The notes under the pieces are model-generated. The model was not told the origin of the DNA, did not search any database, and saw only the letters and a program-made list of their open reading frames with translations. The translations under genes and the position numbers were made by a program. From NCBI GenBank assembly GCA_963711375.1, contig CAVQDV010000005.1, positions 682,001 to 746,000 of the forward strand: a DNA stretch of 64,000 nt. Direction: 5' to 3'. Below, one piece after another: positions 7,959 to 15,622 of this stretch. Source of the stretch: CAVQDV01 sp963711375 (lineage in GTDB: Bacteria; Pseudomonadota; Gammaproteobacteria; Coxiellales; Coxiellaceae). The stretch's first letter is position 1. Every line of letters starts with the position of its first letter.

Positions 7959-10900
7959 CTAATTTAGTGAGGAGGAGCGGCGAGCGTGCCCTTTTAATTC
8001 AGGTTCCTCTTTTTTACCGGCTTTTTTTTGAGAAGTCTTTACTCTTCCAAATAAGCGTAAAGACGTGGAGGAAAGTAGTTGCTTCGCAGCTTCCCGTTCT
8101 TGCTCGCGAGCTTTTTTCAATTCCTCAACCTCACCCTGGGATTTTGCTAAATCCTGTTTCAGCTGATCCCGCTCAGCTATTAATGCGGCTATTTGCTTGG
8201 CTTCATTTGATCCGGATCTTTGAAGTTCTCGCGGTGATGTTTTCGGAGAAGGATCTGGTGCAGAAGGCTTTGGATGCCCAGAAGTGTTAATAAAACTTGG
8301 TGCATCTGAGTAAAGCTTGAGAGTTTGTGCCGAGTTTTCTGCCGACAACACAAGACTCTCTGACTTTCTCAGTGAAAATTCTTCGACAGGGAACTCAGAG
8401 GCCACAAAAATGTAAACAGGCGACCAAAAATCGCAGTGGTCTTTCTTGTATTCAAAGTCCTTGGAAAGCATCTTTTCCACGGTTGCTTTGCAAAGTTCCT
8501 TGAATCCTGGTGATTTTGGAGCCGATGATTTAATGTGTTCATTTAATGCCTTCAAAAAGAGCTCATGTTGAGCAATTCGTTCTCCCAAAATAATTTCGAG
8601 AGTATTAGAGCAGATCGAAGCTCGCAATTTTTCTTCGCCTAAAGCAGACATCATCGTAATAAAAAATTTCTGGCCGTCTTCAGATTTTAAGTATTGGTCC
8701 TCTTTTTCCTCATGCATAAAGCTCAAAGTTTTACAAAAGAGCTCTGTTTCTTTACTGCTTAGTTCATTTTGAATCTGCGCCGAAAAGGCCTCAAAAAAAA
8801 TCTTAGGGGCACTAAAGAAAAAAAGCCTGTGCAGAGCTTCACATTTCTCCGGATAATCTCCGCTAAGCACCATCTTCACTAAAATTGTGGCGAACTCCGG
8901 AGCACATAGCTCCAGCGCTTTGTTAATTAATAGCTCTGCAAGTTTTGTTTTAGCAGGAAGTAAATAAAGTGCTGTATATAAAAAAATTTGTGGCATATTT
9001 TCTTTGTTAAATTTCTCAGTAATAGTTTTTGTCGAAATTTGTGGAGTAATGGTATGCAAAAATGTAAAAACATCCCCGCCTATTTTACTAAGACCAGACA
9101 ACTCTAGTTTTAAATAATGCTTTAAAACAGGCTCACTGCAACAATTAATAACTTGCTCTAAATTCAGAACCTTTCCTTTGTTTCCGCTATACAAACGTGC
9201 ATTGGCATATATATTTATCGGAGCAAATTTTTCACAAGGGGAAGAACCCAAAGTAAACCTTCCAGCACTTTCGCAGGATTTGTCTTGGTTTATGATGCTA
9301 TTAAAAGCACCTTTCGTTTCAGAATACATAAGCTCGCAGATATCTTGTATCTTATTTTTCCCATTATCATCCGCTTTATGAAATTCTTCGAGAAAATACT
9401 CCTCAATCTCAGTAAAGTCCGATGCTTTATTCTGATACATTAATTTAGCCAATGGCTTCCAGGTTTTTTGATCCATTGGTAAGCGTCTTCCAAGATCAAA
9501 AAGGAAATTAAAATATTCCGGCCTAAGCGGCAACGCAGCTACAGGGAATTCAGTAAACTTCTTGAGGGAATCCTGAAAAAGTTTGTCGTTCTGCCCAGAT
9601 TTCTGGTTCTGTACATTTTCCCATGTAGACAAATAGAGCATAAAGGCCTCACCAACAATATTATTTTCTGGGTGCAAAATATCTTTCTGCAATGAATTTT
9701 TAATTTTTGGGACGAGAGCCAAAGCAACAGGAGCTCTTTCAAGCTCTAGAAAAACCTTAACAATATTCATAAAATCGTAAATGTGAAGGTAGCCAATGAA
9801 GGAGGGATCAATAAGCTTAGTATAAGGAACTTCGGCCTCAGAATATTTCTTTAACCGCAAAAAAGCTAGACCTTCTCCAAGATAGCATTTCAGTAAATGA
9901 AAGCGACGCCTACGAAATCTTTCCTCAGTAGAAGAATTTTCTCTCAATAAAACAGGAAAAGAGTTTGAAATATTGGCTTCATCCTCTTTTGCGGCGTTTT
10001 GATAAGACAAGGCTGCCTTTTGATATTCATTGACATCCATATAAAATTCAGCCAAATCGAAGTGTTCCTCAGAAGTTTTTTTTACTATTAATTCTAAGGC
10101 TGATATTTTATCTTTGACTGGTATTTTTTCATTAGCCGGAATTTTTCCATTGACTGGTATTTTTCCTTGTTGAGCCTCATAAATAGCTCTATAGTCCTCA
10201 TCGTTTTTATTAGCGATTTTATTTAGAGCCCCTAAACGCGTGTCGCTCTCCGGATAACAATGGGCCAATAATCGAAGATCTTCTTCTCTTGGTTTCTGAA
10301 TTTTAGACAGATAGCGAAAAGCCTCTGTCTTTTCTCCATTTTGAAAAAAAAGCTCAGACCACGTGCGTAAATCGTCTTCATCGGTTTGCTCTTTATCAAC
10401 ATCCCTATTTCTCATGTTTTCTTTATATTTCTTTAAAAGCTCACTCATTTTTTGTTTTTTTTCCTCAGGATCATCCAAATTATGGGATTTATAACAAAGC
10501 ACCAGATCCAACCAATCTTTGGGCACAAAACTAAAATAGTAGTCTCCTGACAGGATACTGAGAGCCCCCAGAGCATCGCTAAAACCACGTCTGCTGCTGT
10601 CTTGCAATCCAGATTGGATATAACAAGCGGCTAGCAATTGCATTCGCAACTTTTTACCAATACAACTCTGTTCACCACCGATCACTAGCTGATGTATCGC
10701 TTGCCTGGAATACGTTAAGCCGCCATCCTGCTGCCCTAAAAGGTACAGGCAGTAAGCCCTAAATGGGCGACCAGAAAGCAAAGGATCAGAATTCTTAGAT
10801 TTCGGCGTCATCAAGTCAGTAATAGACTTTAAATCAATCAATTTCATTAAACCTTCATGCTTCCCTACATAAGCATAAAATCCCGGCGAAATTCCATCAG

Positions 10901-11351
10901 CATTAGGCTCAGCTAATTTCTTCTTATTTTCTTCGCTATTAAAAAATTCAACATCGCCCAATGCAGCGTTTATATGCGCCAAAGTGACGGTAGGAAAGCG
11001 AGTGAGTAAATTGGAATCCTTTTCGAATTCTCCCTGTAAAAACTTTATTATGTGCTCGTGTTCTCTCGACCAAAACAAAAGATCCCCAAAGCCGGAATGA
11101 CTCACGTTTTGAGAGAGCAGATATTTTACCGCTTCTAGATTACCATGGTAGGCCGCAAGAGAAAGGAGGCTGATACCTGTATATAGACAAGTCTTAGCCA
11201 ATGCCACCGGTTTCTCCTTAGAAGGAACTGCCTCGACTCGATTAGAAAACTGCAACTGAATCGCCATCTTATCCTGAGTGTTCTTTAACAATTTACCAAT
11301 GTCGTGCCAATTACCTTCACTAATAAATGCCAAGTTCAGTGGGCTGCGCAT
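7959..11351 (-). CDS. large effector-like protein with ankyrin-like N-terminus and TPR-like middle
   Basis: 1130 residues, beginning MRSPLNLAF behind the leader GAGGTAGAAATATGCG shared with its paralogue at 4418-5986. The first ~330 residues align with that paralogue, including the ankyrin-like unit GISLLSLAAYHGNLEAVKYL. A region near residues 400-560 carries TPR-like helices (FDLAEFYMDVNEYQKAALSY, GEGLAFLRLKKYSEAE). The last ~100 residues are Ser/Pro-rich, then Glu/Lys/Gln-rich coiled coil, and end in a basic tail with RRSSSLN. There is no signal peptide or membrane segment and no recognisable catalytic motif. A PmrA box with a well-placed -10 element precedes it, which supports a type IV-secreted effector. 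The function is unknown. Confidence 0.87.
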   Translation of the reverse strand: MRSPLNLAFISEGNWHDIGKLLKNTQDKMAIQLQFSNRVEAVPSKEKPVALAKTCLYTGISLLSLAAYHGNLEAVKYLLSQNVSHSGFGDLLFWSREHEHIIKFLQGEFEKDSNLLTRFPTVTLAHINAALGDVEFFNSEENKKKLAEPNADGISPGFYAYVGKHEGLMKLIDLKSITDLMTPKSKNSDPLLSGRPFRAYCLYLLGQQDGGLTYSRQAIHQLVIGGEQSCIGKKLRMQLLAACYIQSGLQDSSRRGFSDALGALSILSGDYYFSFVPKDWLDLVLCYKSHNLDDPEEKKQKMSELLKKYKENMRNRDVDKEQTDEDDLRTWSELFFQNGEKTEAFRYLSKIQKPREEDLRLLAHCYPESDTRLGALNKIANKNDEDYRAIYEAQQGKIPVNGKIPANEKIPVKDKISALELIVKKTSEEHFDLAEFYMDVNEYQKAALSYQNAAKEDEANISNSFPVLLRENSSTEERFRRRRFHLLKCYLGEGLAFLRLKKYSEAEVPYTKLIDPSFIGYLHIYDFMNIVKVFLELERAPVALALVPKIKNSLQKDILHPENNIVGEAFMLYLSTWENVQNQKSGQNDKLFQDSLKKFTEFPVAALPLRPEYFNFLFDLGRRLPMDQKTWKPLAKLMYQNKASDFTEIEEYFLEEFHKADDNGKNKIQDICELMYSETKGAFNSIINQDKSCESAGRFTLGSSPCEKFAPINIYANARLYSGNKGKVLNLEQVINCCSEPVLKHYLKLELSGLSKIGGDVFTFLHTITPQISTKTITEKFNKENMPQIFLYTALYLLPAKTKLAELLINKALELCAPEFATILVKMVLSGDYPEKCEALHRLFFFSAPKIFFEAFSAQIQNELSSKETELFCKTLSFMHEEKEDQYLKSEDGQKFFITMMSALGEEKLRASICSNTLEIILGERIAQHELFLKALNEHIKSSAPKSPGFKELCKATVEKMLSKDFEYKKDHCDFWSPVYIFVASEFPVEEFSLRKSESLVLSAENSAQTLKLYSDAPSFINTSGHPKPSAPDPSPKTSPRELQRSGSNEAKQIAALIAERDQLKQDLAKSQGEVEELKKAREQEREAAKQLLSSTSLRLFGRVKTSQKKAGKKEEPELKGHARRSSSLN

Positions 11352-11384
11352 ATTTCTACCTCGTTAATACTTCATATAAATGTG

Positions 11385-11417
11385 ATTATACACGAGCAAT
11401 GTTAAGGAATTCTTAAC
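11385..11417 (-). promoter_or_regulatory. PmrA-type box and -10 element of the 7959-11351 gene
   Basis: Read on the minus strand: GTTAAGAAT (11409-11417), two bases, CTTAACATT (11398-11406), seven bases, then TATAAT (11385-11390). The known PmrA consensus of Legionella and Coxiella is a direct repeat of CTTAATATT-like 9-mers two bases apart. The spacing to the -10 is identical to that at the giant gene (36523-36555). Confidence 0.65.
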
Positions 11418-11455
11418 TGATTTTCGCAAAAAAATACTAAAAAATTCGGAATCTG

Positions 11456-11488
11456 TCGCGTGACAGTCGCGTGACAAGTTTGCGTGAA
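11456..11488 (+). repeat. orphan copy of the Fic-gene operator array
   Basis: Two units of TCGCGTGACAG/A at an 11-base period are followed by GTTTGCGTGA. This is the same order and the same ending as the five-unit array in front of the Fic gene (13011-13076). Here no Fic gene follows; the sequence passes into the inverted repeat at 11495. Confidence 0.7.
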
Positions 11489-11494
11489 GCGGTT

Positions 11495-11550
11495 CCCCAC
11501 CGCGCCAGCGTTAATACCAGGAAGGAGTTCCCGATTTAGCGGAAACTCCT
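11495..11550 (+). repeat. left copy of a 56-bp inverted repeat flanking the AAA/DUF4143 gene
   Basis: The 56 bases are the reverse complement of 12880-12935 with five differences. The inner part is a slightly damaged copy of the dispersed palindrome GTTCCCGCTAAAGCGGGAAC. The outer part begins CCACCGCGCCAGCGTTAA. The pair encloses the ATPase gene and its presumed operators. Confidence 0.75.
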
Positions 11551-11562
11551 GATACCCAGCAT

Positions 11563-11683
11563 AGGATCGCAATCCTAAATAATCAAGCAAAACTTCGGAA
11601 TGCAATCCGAAGTGCTGCCGTCCTAAAATCTATGGTGTTAACTCCGGATTTCGGCTAGAATTACGGAATGAGTTCCGGATTTT
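11563..11683 (+). promoter_or_regulatory. short inverted and direct repeats upstream of the AAA/DUF4143 gene
   Basis: In order: TAGGAT-CGCA-ATCCTA (11563-11578), ACTTCGGA-ATGCAA-TCCGAAGT (11592-11613), then two TCCGGATTT elements (near 11643 and 11675) with TACGGAAT between them. All share a TTCGGA/TCCGGA core on one strand or the other. They lie directly before the start codon and are probably operator sites for the gene product's own winged-helix region. Confidence 0.5.
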
Positions 11684-11692
11684 TGGAGGCCT

Positions 11693-12877
11693 ATGCCTAA
11701 GCCAATACATGAGTTTTCACGTCTATTGAAGATGGATCTGCCAGAGGGTCAGTCCACTTTTCTATGGGGTGCGCGCAAAACCGGCAAATCTTATTATTTG
11801 CGCAAACACTATCCAAACTCGGTTATGTACAATTTACTAGAGACCGATGAATATTTTCGACTATTAAAAGAGCCAGAAATTTTGCGTCGTCGCGTCCTAG
11901 CATTGGACGAAGAGGCTCTGAAGCATCCCATTATCATTGATGAGGTACAAAAAGTGCCCGCTTTATTAGATGAAGTACACCTTCTCATTGAAAGCACATC
12001 GGCCTATTTTATTTTATGCGGTTCAAGTGCTCGGAAACTCAAACGGGAAGGGGTTAATTTATTAGGTGGGCGGGCTTGGCGCTATGAATTTTATCCCTTG
12101 GTTTATCCCGAAATACCCAATTTTGATTTACTCCATGCTTTAAATCATGGACTTATCCCTTCACACTACAATGCAATAAATTGGAAAAAATCAATTAAAG
12201 CTTATATTAATGATTATCTAAAAGAAGAGATAAAGGCTGAAGGACTTACGCGAAATTTACGCGCTTTTGCGCAGTTTTTAGATGTCTGTGCTTTTTCAAA
12301 TGGCGAATTAATTAATTACACCAATATCGCACGCGACTGCGGTATTGATGCAAAAACAATCAAGGAATATTATCAAATTCTAGTCGACACCTTGATTGGC
12401 TATTATATTTTACCCTATAGAAATAAAATAAAACGCGAAGATTTAGTAGCGACGCCTAAATTTTATTTTTTCGATGTGGGTGTAGTGAGCGGACTCACTA
12501 AACGCTCCCTTGAAGATTTAAAGGGCGCTCTTGCAGGTCAGGCGTTTGAACATTATATTCTGATGGAACTCATTGCTTATCGAGGGATAAATGATCTGGA
12601 CTTCGAAATTACCTTCTGGCGAACCAGCGCAGGACTTGAAGTAGATTTTATTCTCGGCGATGCACATATTGCGATAGAAATTAAAATCAGCTCATCCCTT
12701 AGGGACACGGATACGCGAGGATTGATTGCCTTTGCGGAACAATATCGACCTAAACGCGCTATTCTCGTTAACACTTCCAACAAGAAAATGAAGAAAAAAA
12801 TCGGCGATCACAGCAGCTTAGAAATCCTGCCCTGGCAAGCATTTCTAGAAGATTTGTGGGCTGGGAACCTTATTTAA
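11693..12877 (+). CDS. AAA_14 / DUF4143 ATPase
   Basis: 394 residues. Walker A is GARKTGKS (residues ~26-33) and Walker B is HPIIIDEVQ (~83-91); FILCGSSARKLK matches the sensor-1 region. A small winged-helix-like segment follows (NYTNIARDCGIDAKTIKEYYQIL). The C-terminal DUF4143 domain has a PD-(D/E)XK nuclease-like pattern (GLEVDFILG, then IAIEIKIS). The family is abundant in host-associated bacteria and its function is not established. GGAGG is only two bases from the ATG at 11693, so a start at the Met near 11730 is possible. Inverted repeats at 11495 and 12880 flank the gene like a cassette. Confidence 0.87.
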   Translation: MPKPIHEFSRLLKMDLPEGQSTFLWGARKTGKSYYLRKHYPNSVMYNLLETDEYFRLLKEPEILRRRVLALDEEALKHPIIIDEVQKVPALLDEVHLLIESTSAYFILCGSSARKLKREGVNLLGGRAWRYEFYPLVYPEIPNFDLLHALNHGLIPSHYNAINWKKSIKAYINDYLKEEIKAEGLTRNLRAFAQFLDVCAFSNGELINYTNIARDCGIDAKTIKEYYQILVDTLIGYYILPYRNKIKREDLVATPKFYFFDVGVVSGLTKRSLEDLKGALAGQAFEHYILMELIAYRGINDLDFEITFWRTSAGLEVDFILGDAHIAIEIKISSSLRDTDTRGLIAFAEQYRPKRAILVNTSNKKMKKKIGDHSSLEILPWQAFLEDLWAGNLI

Positions 12878-12879
12878 AC

Positions 12880-12935
12880 AGGAGTTCCCGCTAAAGCGGG
12901 AACTCCTTCCTGGATTTAACGCTGGCGCGGTGGGA
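12880..12935 (-). repeat. right copy of the 56-bp inverted repeat
   Basis: It begins three bases after the ATPase stop codon. The first 28 bases are a perfect palindrome built on GTTCCCGCTAAAGCGGGAAC, which could also terminate transcription. The rest mirrors 11495-11522. It runs directly into further hairpins (12927-12945 and 12951-12977). Confidence 0.75.
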
Positions 12936-12950
12936 AACCCACCGCTGGCG

Positions 12951-12977
12951 CTCAGGGGGAGCCTTGCTCCCCCTGAG
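12951..12977. repeat. GC-rich hairpin CTCAGGGGGAG/CTCCCCCTGAG
   Basis: An 11-base perfect stem with a five-base loop, followed by GACCCCCAGCTTTTT. The downstream piece recurs in inverted form (AAAAAGCTGGGGG) at about 14493, beyond the Fic gene. It is part of a mosaic of small palindromic elements between the accessory genes. Confidence 0.6.
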
Positions 12978-13010
12978 GACCCCCAGCTTTTTGCAGGACA
13001 AAAGAATGTG

Positions 13011-13076
13011 TCGCGTGACAGTCGCGTGACAGTCGCGTGACAGTCGCGTGACAGTCGCGTGACAAGTTTGCGTGAT
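13011..13076 (+). promoter_or_regulatory. five-unit 11-bp operator array of the Fic gene
   Basis: TCGCGTGACAG is repeated at 13011, 13022, 13033, 13044 and 13055 without spacers (the last unit ends AA), with a degenerate sixth unit GTTTGCGTGAT. Eleven bases is close to one helical turn, so identical sites would face the same side of the DNA. The start codon of the Fic gene is 17 bases further on. Confidence 0.7.
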
Positions 13077-13093
13077 AATGTTATTGTATTCAA

Positions 13094-14449
13094 ATGGATA
13101 CAAAACTACAAAACATTATTCGGGTGCTTCGGCAGAAGCCAGAGGGGCTTTCGGCTTCCGATATTTTGTCACGGAGTAAAAAGCCTCTTGAACGACGAAC
13201 CCTTTTGCGTCGCTTAAGTGTTTTAATTGAACAAGGTCTAGTACTTCGAATTGGACATGGCAATGAAGTTACCTACCAGTTGATTGATCATGAGAGCCCA
13301 GGGCCTCGTGGTCAAAGTATTTCTGAATTCTCCCTTTCCCCTGAGGCTCTTAATATTCAAGCGGCGGTCAATACTCCGCTTGAAAAACGAAAGCGAGTCC
13401 ATTATCAGCCTTCTTTTTTAGAAAATTATAAGCCTAATCAGACATTTTATTTAACTCAACATGAACGGAGTCATTTGCACCAATTGGGCGCTCAGCAGGA
13501 TGGAAAACAAGCCGCCGGTACATTTGCACGAAAAATATTGGATCGATTCTTAATTGATTTAAGCTGGAATTCTTCGCGCCTAGAGGGCAATACCTATTCA
13601 CTTTTAGAAACCGAGCAATTAATTCATCAAGGCAAAGCAGTGGATGGTAAAACGCCAATCGAAACGCAAATGATATTAAACCATAAGGCCGCGATCGAAT
13701 TTCTGGTAGAATCCATTTATGAAATTCGATTGGACAAATTCACCATTTGCAATCTTCATGCCTTATTAGCGGATAATTTACTCAAAAATCCCGACGCTTA
13801 TGGGCAAATTCGAAAAATTGCTGTTGGCATCGGCGGCTCTGCTTATCAACCTCTCGATATTTCTGCCAAAATAGGGGGTTTTTTAGAGGATATACTGAAG
13901 AAAGCTTCTAAAATCCACGATGCTTTTGAGCAATCTTTTTTTGTCTTGGCTCACTTACCCTATTTGCAGCCATTTGAAGATGTTAATAAACGCGTCTCGC
14001 GGTTGAGCGCAAATATCCCTTTTATTAATAAAAATTATTGTCCGATTTCTTTTGTCGATATGCCAGAAAAAAATTATGTTGAGGGACTTTTAGGAGTTTA
14101 TGAGTTCAATCGCGTGGAACTTTTAAAAGAAGTATTTATTTGGGCGTATGAACGCTCCACTAATCGATATGCCGAAATTCGACAGACCGTCGGCGAGCCA
14201 GATCCCTTTAGATTGCAATATCGTATTTTCAGCTATGAAATCACGCATCAGATTATCAAAGGGGCCATGTCAAAAACGGAAGCAATCAAAAATTTGCGTC
14301 AATACGCTGAAAAAAACATAGCCTTGAACGATCGCCCGCATTTTATTGAGATGGTGGAAACTGAATTATTAGCCTTGCACGAAGGCAATTTTGCGCGCTA
14401 TAAAATCACGCCTAATGAATTTAAAGCCTGGAAAACTAGGTGGTCTTAA
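13094..14449 (+). CDS. Fic-domain protein with N-terminal HTH
   Basis: 451 residues. Residues ~1-65 are a winged helix (SASDILSRSKKPLERRTLLRRLSVLIEQGL). An inhibitory-helix signature SSRLEGN lies at about residues 158-164, as in Fic proteins regulated by an N-terminal helix. The active-site loop reads QPFEDVNKRVSR (~297-308) where classical Fic AMP-transferases have HPFxxGNGRxxR; the catalytic His is replaced by Gln and the Gly-Asn-Gly part is altered. Related proteins with FEDVNKR loops exist, so this may be a family trait, but ordinary AMPylation is doubtful. The 11-bp repeat array upstream and the HTH suggest self-binding. The start at 13094 has no clear Shine-Dalgarno sequence. Confidence 0.88.
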   Translation: MDTKLQNIIRVLRQKPEGLSASDILSRSKKPLERRTLLRRLSVLIEQGLVLRIGHGNEVTYQLIDHESPGPRGQSISEFSLSPEALNIQAAVNTPLEKRKRVHYQPSFLENYKPNQTFYLTQHERSHLHQLGAQQDGKQAAGTFARKILDRFLIDLSWNSSRLEGNTYSLLETEQLIHQGKAVDGKTPIETQMILNHKAAIEFLVESIYEIRLDKFTICNLHALLADNLLKNPDAYGQIRKIAVGIGGSAYQPLDISAKIGGFLEDILKKASKIHDAFEQSFFVLAHLPYLQPFEDVNKRVSRLSANIPFINKNYCPISFVDMPEKNYVEGLLGVYEFNRVELLKEVFIWAYERSTNRYAEIRQTVGEPDPFRLQYRIFSYEITHQIIKGAMSKTEAIKNLRQYAEKNIALNDRPHFIEMVETELLALHEGNFARYKITPNEFKAWKTRWS

Positions 14450-14461
14450 TTATACCCAGCC

Positions 14462-14489
14462 AGCTATTCCCGCTAAAGCGGGAATAGCT
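14462..14489. repeat. dispersed palindrome after the Fic gene
   Basis: AGCTATTCCCGC-TAAA-GCGGGAATAGCT is a perfect 12-base stem with a four-base loop, 12 bases after the Fic stop codon. It belongs to the same family as the palindromes at 12880, 37675, 45914 and 47876. It may act as a terminator although no T-run follows. Confidence 0.7.
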
Positions 14490-14540
14490 ACAAAAAGCTG
14501 GGGGCCCTCTGAAGATGGACAAGCATTTTTACAGGAATCT

Positions 14541-14589
14541 TGTGCTGTTGTTCAACCTGGAACTACGCTCCAAGTTGAGCAACAGCACA
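14541..14589. repeat. long hairpin, ~21-bp stem
   Basis: Arms starting TGTGCTGTTG and ending CAACAGCACA pair over 21 bases with two imperfections and a loop of seven. An AT-rich stretch (ATAATAAAAAATT) follows. It could be a terminator or a miniature inverted-repeat relic. No coding potential is seen between the Fic and YhhQ genes. Confidence 0.55.
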
Positions 14590-14636
14590 TAATAAAAAAT
14601 TATCTCATGAAATCATTAAGTTACTGAAAGGACACA

Positions 14637-14668
14637 TACGTGAAAGTGACAAATGTCGATTTCACGTA
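14637..14668. promoter_or_regulatory. inverted repeat upstream of the YhhQ gene
   Basis: TACGTGAAA (14637-14645) and TTTCACGTA (14660-14668) form a perfect 9-bp inverted repeat with 14 bases between, ending 31 bases before the start codon. It is a candidate operator or a short hairpin leader. No preQ1 riboswitch pattern was recognised. Confidence 0.4.
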
Positions 14669-14699
14669 TTAAAATACTGGCTGAGCATTGAGGATTAAA

Positions 14700-15392
14700 A
14701 TGTTAAATGAAAAGTCTATTAAAGCCTATGCCGCATTAGTGGCCCTGGTCGTTTGTGGCTTGGCAGCGTCTACTGTGACGGCAAGTAAAATAGTTCATAT
14801 TGGAATTAGCTTCCCTTTTTCGAATATCGTTTTTTCAATTTTCACCTATCCCATCGTCGATTGTATTTGCGAATTATGGGGTAAAAAAATTGCACGACAA
14901 ACGGTTTTGTTGGCTCTTTTTTCCCAGATGTTAATTGTCTTGCTGTTACAATTTTCCATCGCAATGCCACATGCCTCTTTTTGGCAAAATCAGAAAGAGT
15001 ACGCCGATGTGTTATCGAGTAGCGGCGAAGTGGTAATAGCGAGTTTTTTGGCATTTTTCATATCACAAATTCTCGATATTATTCTTTATCAAAAAATAAA
15101 AAATGCCTCTCAGGGAAAATGGCTATGGTTCCGCTCTAATGCATCGACATTTTTGGGGCAAATTATCGATTCCAGCATTTTCATCGGCATTGTATTTTAT
15201 TCCTCAGACCACAAACTTGATATTTTATTAGGATCAATCGTGGTCAAAATCATTATTACCATTGTCATGACCCCCGTTATCTATTTAATCATCATCGGCA
15301 TTGATCGCTATTTAGATTCCAATACACTAGCTTTTAAGTCGGAAAAATCTCTTGGATCTGAAAAAATTGCACCATCTGGAATGCCTGGCTAG
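14700..15392 (+). CDS. yhhQ: YhhQ-type queuosine precursor transporter
   Basis: 230 residues from the ATG at 14700, preceded by GAGG at a good distance; a TTG 12 bases earlier is in frame but overlaps that site. It is an integral membrane protein of the VUT/YhhQ family (PF02592), with about six hydrophobic helices and the family signatures NIVFSIFTYPIVDCICELWG and FLGQIIDSSIFI. In E. coli YhhQ imports 7-cyano- or 7-aminomethyl-7-deazaguanine for tRNA queuosine. Auxotrophic or intracellular bacteria use it to salvage the base. The substrate is assigned by family only. The ~35-residue hydrophilic tail after DRYLD is not conserved in the family as far as can be judged. Confidence 0.82.
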   Translation: MLNEKSIKAYAALVALVVCGLAASTVTASKIVHIGISFPFSNIVFSIFTYPIVDCICELWGKKIARQTVLLALFSQMLIVLLLQFSIAMPHASFWQNQKEYADVLSSSGEVVIASFLAFFISQILDIILYQKIKNASQGKWLWFRSNASTFLGQIIDSSIFIGIVFYSSDHKLDILLGSIVVKIIITIVMTPVIYLIIIGIDRYLDSNTLAFKSEKSLGSEKIAPSGMPG

Positions 15393-15622
15393 CCTGGCAC
15401 CACCACTCTCCGATTAAGCCTCTATCCAGAACATCAAACAAAATTTGTTTGCAAACCTGTGTTGATTTATGGGTTTTTTTTGCTCCTTTTGGACTGGAAA
15501 CTGTATTCAATCTACTCATTGTTACGAGCTTGTTACAATTTAATTTTTTTTGTTCACATGGCGTTTACACCTGCGTAGTACATTAACTTCACTGATATAA
15601 ACAAAATAGTTGAGTTAATAAT

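Noticed and set aside
11402..11605. 67-codon minus-strand frame over the operator region
   Set aside because: It spans the PmrA box, repeat units and inverted repeat, and has no ribosome site or family.
12845..13103. Minus-strand frames over the hairpin cluster and the 11-bp array
   Set aside because: Residue patterns simply repeat the 11-bp array (TRLSRDCHA-type); no independent coding signal.
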